NCBI GenBank assembly: GCA_016719895.1
Contig: JADJYG010000004.1
Coordinates: 1 to 64,000 of the forward strand
DNA from: Saprospirales bacterium
GTDB taxonomy: Bacteria > Bacteroidota > Bacteroidia > Chitinophagales > Saprospiraceae
Length of the DNA stretch: 64,000 bases
Direction: 5' to 3'
Shown piece by piece: positions 16,098 to 23,545 of this stretch (its first letter is position 1; every line of letters begins with the position of its first letter). The notes under the pieces are model-generated. The model was given only the letters and a program-made list of their open reading frames with translations. It had not been told where the DNA came from and made no database searches. The position numbers and the translations under genes are program-made.

Positions 16098-17231
16098 TTA
16101 ATCCAATAGTTGGAGTATGGCCTGCGCAGCTTTCAGGGGGCCGTCCGTGCCAAGCGCCGTTCGAAGTTCCCTTGCCGGCTTTGGGTCGTACCGGGCTATT
16201 CCGGAGCGCAAAAACAACTGCAGGGCCTGGTAAAGCGCATCCCAGACCCGCTGGTCGGATGCGCATCGTTCAATCGTTTGCCGGATTTGGCTCACGGCCT
16301 GCTCTTCCGGAAGGTAGGGCGGCGGGCTTAAATCCGGGTATACATCATACCAGCTAAATCCAAAAGGCGCGACGCCTTTTTCCCGAAAAGCGCGGAGTTG
16401 AAGCGCCTGACTGTAATTTTGCGGCGGCAGGAAAAAAACGGGCGTACCCGCCTCAAAGGCTTCCATCGAGCCGGTGATTCCCGGCGACAAGATAACGCCC
16501 TTGGCCCGGCGCATGAGCGCCACGTGGTCCTGGTTGGAAAAAGTGCCGACCCGGTGGGTGTTGAAACGGCCGTTCAGATTACTTGCCGGTCTTTCGCCGG
16601 TAGTCCAGATAATTTCCAGGTCCATGTCATTTTCCCGGATCACTTTTTCGACCATTTCAAAAATCATTCCGGGGTAAGGGTCCTGGCAATGGTCCACCAA
16701 ATTGCAATCGCAACCGCCCAGGCTGATCAGGATGAAGTTTTCCCTTTCCTGCCGCCGCAAGGGCAACTCCGGGGCTGTGATCAAGGGCCCTACAAGCACG
16801 GTATTCCGGGGGCGCCCCAGGCGCTCCAGTTGTTCGGCAGTCCCCATAAAATTTTGAATCAGATATGCATCGCTCTCCAGTAAAATTGGGTCCAGGCGGT
16901 CCCACATCCAATACAGCGTATCCACGACGGCAACCCTGGCGCCGCGCCGCATACAAGCCGAAGCAAACGCCGGGTCGGTATTACTAATAACCAGGTTGGC
17001 CCGTTCAATTATCTTGGATAATTCATCCGAAAACGGCGCTGTTGTCGAAGCATCGAGCAATTCAAATTCCAGGTTTTCCCTTTTGAGCAAGTTGTTGGTT
17101 GGCCCCTCCCCTATCATAACGATCTCCAGGCCCTTGCCCGCCAGCTGCCTTACCATGTTCAGCGTGGTGGAAATGGGTCCAAAACAAAAGGGGGCGGCTT
17201 GAAAAAGAAGGGCGCCGGGTTTGGCTTTCAT
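16098..17231 (-). CDS. GT-B fold glycosyltransferase (MurG/UGT-like)
   Basis: A 377-aa protein. The N-terminal Rossmann domain has 'LLFQAAPFCFGPISTTLNMV', reminiscent of 'G-FGHi---L' starts in UDP-glycosyltransferases. The C-terminal domain has 'FILISLGGCDC', 'IIWTTGER' and 'VILSPGITGSMEAFEAGTPVFFLPP', the donor-binding region of GT1/GT28-like enzymes. Donor and acceptor are unknown. The start chosen is the ATG at 17231, whose ATGA overlaps the stop of the preceding radical SAM gene (17228-17231). An upstream in-frame extension lies within that gene and is not credible. The overlap indicates translational coupling. Confidence 0.8.
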   Translation of the reverse strand: MKAKPGALLFQAAPFCFGPISTTLNMVRQLAGKGLEIVMIGEGPTNNLLKRENLEFELLDASTTAPFSDELSKIIERANLVISNTDPAFASACMRRGARVAVVDTLYWMWDRLDPILLESDAYLIQNFMGTAEQLERLGRPRNTVLVGPLITAPELPLRRQERENFILISLGGCDCNLVDHCQDPYPGMIFEMVEKVIRENDMDLEIIWTTGERPASNLNGRFNTHRVGTFSNQDHVALMRRAKGVILSPGITGSMEAFEAGTPVFFLPPQNYSQALQLRAFREKGVAPFGFSWYDVYPDLSPPPYLPEEQAVSQIRQTIERCASDQRVWDALYQALQLFLRSGIARYDPKPARELRTALGTDGPLKAAQAILQLLD

Positions 17232-18034
17232 ACGGATCGGATTTGTATATATACCTGGTCTTTCACCTTTCGGATGATTTCCTGAAATACCGCAGGGCGG
17301 TTGAAATAATCGTAAAACCCGCCTCCGGCTACGCTGCATTTATCGCAGAGGGGAATATGGCCGCGGCGACCATCCGCCAACAGTTGGCGGACAGTAAAAA
17401 AGTCCTTTCCCCACCATATCCCGCGTATGTCGCTGCTCCGCAAGTCGCCCATGACGAGTTGTTTAAAGCCGTCGGAACAGCACAACACCGCCACACCCGG
17501 CGGCATGATCACCAATTGCCCAAAAGGGTTGGCGCAAGGGCCCGTGCCCTTGACAGAGGCCGCTTCCAGTCCGCGCAGGCTGCCTCCCCTGTTGTTGGCT
17601 GCCGTGGAAAAGAAGTCCCGTTTGACCGAAATTTCTACCTTGGGGTCGGCCGTATGTAAAGGCGGCAGGTTTCCATAATCGTTTATCCGGAGGTGGTCCA
17701 CCAGCGGCAGCAGTGTATCGAGCAAGGCGGGGGTTAACAATACGCCATTGGTGGAAAAAAAGTGGAAACAATCCGGCAAACGTTTTTTGGCGTATTTCAA
17801 AAAGCGGATGATCCGTTTATCGGTAAGCGGCTCGTTCAAGTTATACATTGAAACACGGCCGCTGAAATGCAGCGCAGCTAGTTCGTCAATAATACGGAAA
17901 ACGAGCCTGGAAGCGATCTTTTCGCGGGAATTATAGCCCGGGTATTGACCGTAAAAACAAAACGGGCATTTCAGGTTGCACAAACTGTTTGTTTGTATAG
18001 AGACGGCTGCAAAAACAGGAAAGGGCTCTTTCAT
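17228..18034 (-). CDS. Radical SAM/SPASM-like protein
   Basis: A 268-aa radical SAM enzyme with CxxxCxxC as 'SLCNLKCPFCFYGQ' (C19, C23, C26). 'VSMYNLNEPL' replaces the usual GGEP loop. A cysteine-rich C-terminus ('GTGPCANPFGQLVI', 'VAVLCCSDGF', 'PLCDKCSV') could bind an auxiliary cluster as in SPASM/twitch domains. Such enzymes modify peptides, sugars or small molecules; the substrate here cannot be deduced. It overlaps the downstream glycosyltransferase by four bases and starts one base after the upstream GT4 stop. Confidence 0.88.
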   Translation of the reverse strand: MKEPFPVFAAVSIQTNSLCNLKCPFCFYGQYPGYNSREKIASRLVFRIIDELAALHFSGRVSMYNLNEPLTDKRIIRFLKYAKKRLPDCFHFFSTNGVLLTPALLDTLLPLVDHLRINDYGNLPPLHTADPKVEISVKRDFFSTAANNRGGSLRGLEAASVKGTGPCANPFGQLVIMPPGVAVLCCSDGFKQLVMGDLRSSDIRGIWWGKDFFTVRQLLADGRRGHIPLCDKCSVAGGGFYDYFNRPAVFQEIIRKVKDQVYIQIRSV

Positions 18035-18035
18035 A

Positions 18036-19115
18036 TCATTCTGTTAATAGATTGAAATAGGTATCCGCCACGTTTTCTATTGGAAACCTGGAGACGATAG
18101 TTTCGCGGGCATTGCGGGAAAAAGTTTGCAAGTCCTGTTGGCGTTGAACGAACCACTGAATCCCTTTTATCAGGCCGTTGGTATCGCCGGGGGCAAAAAC
18201 CTGGCCGTTGTATCCCGGTGCGATGAGTTCGCGGTGCCCCGGAATATCGGTGACCAATCCGGGAAGGCCACAGGCGAGCGCTTCCAGCAAGGCGTTCGAC
18301 ATACCCTCGGCTTCAGAAGCGGAAACGAATACATCGGCGGCGCCCAAATAGGGAAGAATGTCAAAAGTTGGCCCGAACACCTTGATGTGAGCGCCGTCCG
18401 GAATTTGAAAGGATGACCCCGTATCAAAACGGTTATCAAAATATCCCACCAACAAAAGATTGACCTGCCCGGCGGCGGAAAAAGCGTCGACCAGCATATC
18501 TACCCGCTTGCGGGCGGCAAAGCGCCCGGTAAAAATGAAGCTGAGCTGGTCCGGAAGTCCCATCTTTTGTAAAAGGACTTTTTTTTGTTCCGGCGGGCAA
18601 GGCGAAAAATAGTTGGACGGAATACCGTTGGGTTGGACAATAAGTTTTCGAAGCGGAATACCCCACCCCACCAATTCGTCGCGGATAGCCTGATTGGGGC
18701 AGATAAAAAAATCTACCAGCCCGAGGTTTTGCAGGCGGTTGCCACCTTGGGCATAACAAGAAAATTCATGGAGGGAGGGGACTTTAAAAAGCAGTTTACG
18801 GGCATGCTGCTGGCGGATATTTGCCATAAATTCGAGATGCGCATCGGTCATACGGTCTGAAAAACCCATACAACAGACTGAAAAAGGCTTTTCACCCTGC
18901 TGGATGTGCCGGGTCATTTGCTCGTAGGCGCCTCCGGGCGGACCGGTAAAACGTTTTAAGGGCGCCGGAGGTCTTTTTTTAAAATTCTGGCCTGGCGTAG
19001 TGGTAAGGATTTCGACCGGCAATCTTTTTCGAAGCGCGCCGGCCAAATAAGCGGTACTGTTCTCCAGTCCGCCGATGCTCGGCCAAAAATAGTCGGTGAT
19101 AAAATATACCTTCAT
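18036..19115 (-). CDS. GT4-family glycosyltransferase
   Basis: A 359-aa retaining GT-B glycosyltransferase. The N-terminal 'YFITDYFWPSIGGLENSTAYLAG' is the classic GT4 start. 'LSFIFTGRFAARKRVDMLVDAF' and 'VFVSASEAEGMSNALLEALACGLP' (E-x7-E) are the sugar-nucleotide site. Donor unknown. It lies between two radical SAM genes with 1- and 7-base gaps. Together with 16098-17231 and the GT/NodB fusion it makes three glycosyl transfer steps in this operon. Confidence 0.9.
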   Translation of the reverse strand: MKVYFITDYFWPSIGGLENSTAYLAGALRKRLPVEILTTTPGQNFKKRPPAPLKRFTGPPGGAYEQMTRHIQQGEKPFSVCCMGFSDRMTDAHLEFMANIRQQHARKLLFKVPSLHEFSCYAQGGNRLQNLGLVDFFICPNQAIRDELVGWGIPLRKLIVQPNGIPSNYFSPCPPEQKKVLLQKMGLPDQLSFIFTGRFAARKRVDMLVDAFSAAGQVNLLLVGYFDNRFDTGSSFQIPDGAHIKVFGPTFDILPYLGAADVFVSASEAEGMSNALLEALACGLPGLVTDIPGHRELIAPGYNGQVFAPGDTNGLIKGIQWFVQRQQDLQTFSRNARETIVSRFPIENVADTYFNLLTE

Positions 19116-19122
19116 CTGACGC

Positions 19123-20112
19123 TCAGTTCAATGGGATGTGAAAGTGCAGGACCACGGGGCATTGATGGCACCAGTCATGGCGTATTTTTCTGAATTGGCG
19201 CCAGGCGTCATTTTGCCAGATAGCCTTCAAATCTGTTTTTAATACATTGCCCATAACAGGTTCGTGGGAATATTCTACGCCATTGCAGGGGTGGACTTCG
19301 CCTGTGGCAAGGATCAGGGCAAAATTATAAGGCTTGGGGCACCGGGGTTTTTCCACTGGAAAATAAACGCCGCCGGCGTAACCGGCTTTGCGCTGCGGAT
19401 CCATCGGAAACATGCGCTCTACCTTTTTTAAGGTTCTGGCAAGCAAAGGAGGGGGCGTATGGTCCAGCACAACTTGCCGCACACGGGGCAAAACAGCCTG
19501 CCGGAACCGGTCGATCTGCTCAACCGAGGGCAACCATGGATTTCCCCGTTGGCCCTCGACAAAAGAAAGGTACACATTGGACACGCCTAAGCGGATGGCA
19601 AAATGCAGGTAATTGTCCAGGTCGGTCAGGTTGGCCCCGCCAAGAATAGTTTGCAGGTCCACCTGAATTTGGGAATATTTCCTGAAATACCGGATGGCGC
19701 GGAGGGCGCGGTCAAACAAGCCGTCTTCCATACGCATCCGGTCGTTCAGGCCGGCAATGCGGCTATACAGGGAAATGGTAACGGATTTGAGCCCGGCCGC
19801 CGCCAGCTCTCTTACCAATTCCGGGGTCACTTTGCTGCCGTTGGTATTCATGTTGGTGTACATGCCCAGGCGGGTTGCTTCACGTACCAAGTGGCCCAAG
19901 CCATGGTAAAGCGCAGGTTCTCCGCCGCTGACATGGAGGTCCCGGCAACCCAGTTGGCTGGCATCGCCCAGGACATCCGTCCATTGCGCAACAGAAAGTT
20001 CGTTTTCATTTTGTATTTGCCGATACAGCTCCAGCCGGAGCGTACAGGAGGGGCATCCTGCCGTGCAAGCCAATGTGGGCTTGATCACTAGCCGCCGTAA
20101 TTTGACCTCCAT
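19123..20112 (-). CDS. Radical SAM/SPASM protein
   Basis: A 329-aa radical SAM protein. The cluster motif is 'ACTAGCPSCTLRL' (C16, C20, C23), followed by 'LHVSGGEPALYHGLG' (GGEP SAM-binding) and 'NTNGSKVTPELVRELAAAGL'. The C-terminus carries 'KPRCPKPYNFALILATGEVH', 'PCNGVEYSHEPVMGN' and 'HDWCHQCPVV', matching the SPASM pattern of auxiliary FeS ligands. SPASM enzymes commonly act on RiPP precursors or in cofactor/aminosugar pathways; the substrate here is unknown. It overlaps the 3' end of the upstream radical SAM gene by 25 bases. Confidence 0.9.
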   Translation of the reverse strand: MEVKLRRLVIKPTLACTAGCPSCTLRLELYRQIQNENELSVAQWTDVLGDASQLGCRDLHVSGGEPALYHGLGHLVREATRLGMYTNMNTNGSKVTPELVRELAAAGLKSVTISLYSRIAGLNDRMRMEDGLFDRALRAIRYFRKYSQIQVDLQTILGGANLTDLDNYLHFAIRLGVSNVYLSFVEGQRGNPWLPSVEQIDRFRQAVLPRVRQVVLDHTPPPLLARTLKKVERMFPMDPQRKAGYAGGVYFPVEKPRCPKPYNFALILATGEVHPCNGVEYSHEPVMGNVLKTDLKAIWQNDAWRQFRKIRHDWCHQCPVVLHFHIPLN

Positions 20113-21224
20113 GATTCAAACACTTCAGATGGGTAAAATAATCTGCCTTCGCCGCTTATTCCTGTTGCGATCAGCAGCTTTTCAAAACAACATACCGGCA
20201 CCAGGCCATGGTCAAGGGCGCAACGGGGGTCGCAAGGCGAGTCGCCCCGCATTTGCACACATCCGCCGCGGCAAACGTCGCGGCAATATGATTGCATCTG
20301 GGCGTCCGGTTCGGGAAAAAGGCACCGGTCAGGCGGCACATGGTCGATGTGTTGAAGCCATTCCTCCAGGTCTGATTCAAAACTGGCCAGCGATATTCCT
20401 TTTCTCCGGGGGAGGCCGCAAGCGTACGTGCCGCCGTCGGGGTACAGGAAAACGCGCCGGGCCCGGCGTCCCCCGCACACATCCAGTTTTTCCGCCTGAG
20501 AAAGCCCTTCCAGCCAGCTCAGGGGCGCCACGCTTGGTTCATACCGGATCTGAACGGGGCAGTATCCGCTTGAACGGACGATCGCCTCCACCGTCAGCAA
20601 CATATTGATCCATTCTTCATTGGAAGGCGCTTGTTGTATGCGCGAATTATGGTCGAGCGGCGTATACCGCAATATCCGCCAACCGGTTATGTTTGCCCGG
20701 GCCATGATCTCCAGCATACCCCGTATATCTTTCATACGTTGCGGCAGGAGAACGGTGCCGACGGCCATGCGCAGCCCAATCCGGGAGCCCTCCAAAAATA
20801 AGGGCTCGAAATGGGCAACTTCTTTTTGCGAATCCGCAGATACTTGTATCCAGTTGAATCCGGCGTGGCGCAGGTCCCGGAGCAGGGCCGGCGTCAGCAT
20901 ATACCCGTTTGTCAGCAGCGAAATGGGGATATTTCGGATAGTTGCCTGCCTGCCGGTTTCCAAAACCAGGGGAATATCCGTCAGCGGTTCGCCGCCGCCC
21001 AGGGCCAGCCGGAAACCTTTTGTTTTCAAAAGGTCCAGAACGCGTTCAATCCGCGGCATCGTCCATTGTTCATCGGCAGAAAAGGTATTTTCCGTGGCGT
21101 AACAGTATGGGCATTTCAGGTTGCAGGCGCTGGTCAGGAAAAGCGTAGCCATACGATCAGAGCCTCCATGATGCGCGGAGAGCCTCTCCACCTCTTTTGC
21201 AGGATCAGGATACTGCCGGTTCAT
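20088..21224 (-). CDS. Radical SAM/SPASM protein
   Basis: A 378-aa enzyme. C34, C38 and C41 in 'SACNLKCPYCYATEN' bind the radical SAM cluster. 'LALGGGEPLTD' is the GGEP motif and 'ISLLTNGYML' follows. The C-terminal part has many cysteines ('VCGGRRARRVFLYPDGGTYA', 'DRCLFPEP', 'YCRDVCRGGCVQMRG', 'PCDPRCALDHG'), consistent with a SPASM domain. The ATG at 21224 is chosen because longer in-frame starts run back into the upstream gene; it is 11 bases after that gene's stop. It overlaps the next gene's start by 25 bases. Role unknown. Confidence 0.88.
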   Translation of the reverse strand: MNRQYPDPAKEVERLSAHHGGSDRMATLFLTSACNLKCPYCYATENTFSADEQWTMPRIERVLDLLKTKGFRLALGGGEPLTDIPLVLETGRQATIRNIPISLLTNGYMLTPALLRDLRHAGFNWIQVSADSQKEVAHFEPLFLEGSRIGLRMAVGTVLLPQRMKDIRGMLEIMARANITGWRILRYTPLDHNSRIQQAPSNEEWINMLLTVEAIVRSSGYCPVQIRYEPSVAPLSWLEGLSQAEKLDVCGGRRARRVFLYPDGGTYACGLPRRKGISLASFESDLEEWLQHIDHVPPDRCLFPEPDAQMQSYCRDVCRGGCVQMRGDSPCDPRCALDHGLVPVCCFEKLLIATGISGEGRLFYPSEVFESWRSNYGG

Positions 21225-21235
21225 AGTCAGAAATT

Positions 21236-22699
21236 TCAAGATGATAAAATGATCCCGGAAGGGATCTGTGCAAAATTGTTGGGTTTGAGATCGGGTGCTC
21301 GATTTTCCAGGGCGGCCTGGAAGAGTTCGAGCCAGGCCTCTTTTAGTTGCGATTCCACTGTACGGGGAACGGCGGGCGACAGGCCTTCTTTTCTCCGGGA
21401 CTGTTGAAAACGGTATATATCCCATTCCAGGGGAAGCATATGCAGGCGGAGAAAATCTTCAAAACGATCGTAAACGGCAGCAACTTCGCTGTCGCCAAAA
21501 CGCCATTGGGAGCCCATGATCCCGCGCGAAACGAGCAACCCATCCTTTTCCAGACTCGTTTCAATAGGCGTATTGCGGTATGCCACCAGGCGGCTTCGCA
21601 GCAAATGCCGGCTCCAGCATTCGGGATGGTCCAGAAGAAAATCCAGGTTTTCCCGCAAATCGGCAAGCGAGCAATACGGGTCGAACATGATAAACCCAAG
21701 GGAAATGCCAATGCCGGCTTCCCGGAGGGCATCCAACTTCCGGGCAGCTTTTTCCCGGAGAATTCCCTTTTTATATTTCTTTTGAGCCGCTTTGGAGAAG
21801 GTCTCGACGCCGATTTTGAGCAGTGAAAAACCTGCTTTTTTTATATCCGGAATCAGGTCTTCATCCAGATCATCCAATCTGCAGGTGGTTTTAAAACGCA
21901 GCGTTGGGTTAAACCTTCCCATTGCCTGTACGAATGAACGAATCCATGCTTTAGCGCCCCGTTCATGGCCGAACAGGTTATCATCCACCAGGTGTATCTG
22001 GCGAGCGCCAAAAAGCGCTACAAGACTTTCTACCTCCCGGAAGATATCCTCCACCGCTCTCGATTGCCAGCTTGATCCGTAGTAGTGGGATACGCAGCAG
22101 AACGTGCAGGCGCCGCCGCAGCCGCGTGTCGCCACTACAGAAGGCGCTTCGCCCTGCCGGATAACTTCCGCGGTGAGCGACCTGTCAGGTAAAACACGGG
22201 GCGTGGTCAGTAAACGGGCCGGCAACAGGGGCGGCGGCGCGGTTTGGCCGCGATGGCGAACGCCAGAAATACCTTTCCAGTTGCGGGGGTCCTGAACAAA
22301 GGCAAAAACAAACGGTTCGCCCTCGCCAACAACGACAAAATCGAAAGCGGGAGCGGTCTCCAGGATCCATTCCCAATTCAGCGACGCGAAGACGCCGCCG
22401 GTAAACAACACGATGCGCGGATACAGGTTTTTCAGGTCTTGTGCAATAGCCAGGGCATTCCACAAACAGGCCTGGCTGGACAGGGCAATGCCCGCAGCGG
22501 GATATTCCCCACCGGATACTTGCGCGTAGATATTCTCCCGGTCGCCCACGCCAAGTTGCAGATCGAGCAGATCCACCTGGACACCCGAGTCGCGAAATGC
22601 CCCAGCGACATACAAAAGCCCCATAGGCTCGACCGCCCGGGGCATAGTTGGCCATTCCGGGCGTTGTTCAGGAGGATTAATGAGCAGGATTTTTTCCAT
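21236..22699 (-). CDS. B12-binding-like radical SAM protein
   Basis: A 487-aa protein. Residues 1-150 resemble the cobalamin-binding Rossmann domain of class B radical SAM enzymes ('LLINPP', 'MGLLYVAGAFRDSGVQVDLL', 'GIALSSQA', 'FTGGVFAS', 'FVVVGEGEPF'). The canonical DxHxxG lower-ligand motif is not evident, as in many of these proteins. The radical SAM core follows: 'VATRGCGGACTFCCVSHYYG' (C194, C198, C201), 'IHLVDDNLFG' and 'LLKIGVETFSKAAQKKYKKG'. Members of this class C-methylate unactivated carbons or rearrange rings. It lies in the middle of the operon, 15 bases after the FGE-like gene. Confidence 0.87.
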   Translation of the reverse strand: MEKILLINPPEQRPEWPTMPRAVEPMGLLYVAGAFRDSGVQVDLLDLQLGVGDRENIYAQVSGGEYPAAGIALSSQACLWNALAIAQDLKNLYPRIVLFTGGVFASLNWEWILETAPAFDFVVVGEGEPFVFAFVQDPRNWKGISGVRHRGQTAPPPLLPARLLTTPRVLPDRSLTAEVIRQGEAPSVVATRGCGGACTFCCVSHYYGSSWQSRAVEDIFREVESLVALFGARQIHLVDDNLFGHERGAKAWIRSFVQAMGRFNPTLRFKTTCRLDDLDEDLIPDIKKAGFSLLKIGVETFSKAAQKKYKKGILREKAARKLDALREAGIGISLGFIMFDPYCSLADLRENLDFLLDHPECWSRHLLRSRLVAYRNTPIETSLEKDGLLVSRGIMGSQWRFGDSEVAAVYDRFEDFLRLHMLPLEWDIYRFQQSRRKEGLSPAVPRTVESQLKEAWLELFQAALENRAPDLKPNNFAQIPSGIILSS

Positions 22700-22714
22700 G
22701 GCGTTGCAGTTTAT

Positions 22715-23545
22715 TTATGGTTCAATGGTGGAAACCACGCGGAACCCGATGCCATAGGAGGCCAGGGAGGGGTCGAAGAAATACCTGTTTGAACAGCGCA
22801 GATGCGCCGCTTCGCTGCGCCAGGAGCCTCCTTTAAGGACTTTTTTCCCTGGCCCCAAGGCGCAGGGATTGCGCAGGGGCAAATGGTCGAATGCGTCGGG
22901 GAAATACGTATCCAAACACCATTCGGATACGTTGCCAGCCATGTCCAGGCAACCATACGGGCTCCTGCCTTTCGGAAAATGCCCGACCGGGGTGGTGCGC
23001 CCTTCAAGTCCGCCAAAATTTCCAAACGCGGGGTTAAAGCCCGCATTTCCATGCGGAAATAGCCGGCGCGGGTGCGGATTGGCCTCCAGGCCGCCTCTGG
23101 CCGCTTTTTCCCACTGCGCCTCCGTAGGGAGCTGGTATTCCATGCCTGTCCGGGAAGAGAGCCACTTGCAATAAGCAATCGCATCCTGCCAGGTCACAAA
23201 ACAGACCGGGTGCATGGCGTTTTGTCCGACCGGAGGCGTGCGTTCCCAATGGCCGGGGGCAACATGACCCGTCGCGCGGACGAAGTCAGCGAACTGGCCG
23301 TTCGTCACCGGCGTGCGCCCGATCGTGTACCCGCTTAAAAATACCTTGCGCAGCGGTTTTTCATGTTGTAAGGCCCAGCGGTCGTCCTCCCCGCTTCCCA
23401 TCCAGAATTCACCTTCCGGAATGGGCGCCAAGTCCGGGAAGGGCGCCGGCGAAGCGGTAGCCCTGGGTTCGGCGTGTCCACACCAACCGCATACCCACAA
23501 CAATTGGCCTTCCAGCATTTCACCGCAACCTTTTATGCACGTCAT
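22715..23545 (-). CDS. Formylglycine-generating-enzyme-like (SUMF1) protein with N-terminal zinc ribbon
   Basis: About 276 aa. The N-terminal 25 residues hold two Cys pairs ('CIKGC' and 'CGWC'), a small zinc ribbon not typical of sulfatase-modifying enzymes. The SUMF1/FGE C-type-lectin fold follows: 'IPEGEFWMGSGEDD', 'PVTNGQFADFVRATGH', 'CFVTWQDAIAYCKWL', 'LPTEAQWEKAARGG', 'DMAGNVSEWCLD' and 'VLKGGSWRS', ending 'YGIGFRVV'. The family includes true FGE, EgtB/OvoA-type C-S bond enzymes and non-catalytic versions. The Cys pair of true FGE is not clearly present, so sulfatase activation is not assumed. The ATG at 23545 is preferred over a TTG at 23554; it lies 26 bases inside the end of the carbamoyltransferase gene. 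Confidence 0.87.
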   Translation of the reverse strand: MTCIKGCGEMLEGQLLWVCGWCGHAEPRATASPAPFPDLAPIPEGEFWMGSGEDDRWALQHEKPLRKVFLSGYTIGRTPVTNGQFADFVRATGHVAPGHWERTPPVGQNAMHPVCFVTWQDAIAYCKWLSSRTGMEYQLPTEAQWEKAARGGLEANPHPRRLFPHGNAGFNPAFGNFGGLEGRTTPVGHFPKGRSPYGCLDMAGNVSEWCLDTYFPDAFDHLPLRNPCALGPGKKVLKGGSWRSEAAHLRCSNRYFFDPSLASYGIGFRVVSTIEP

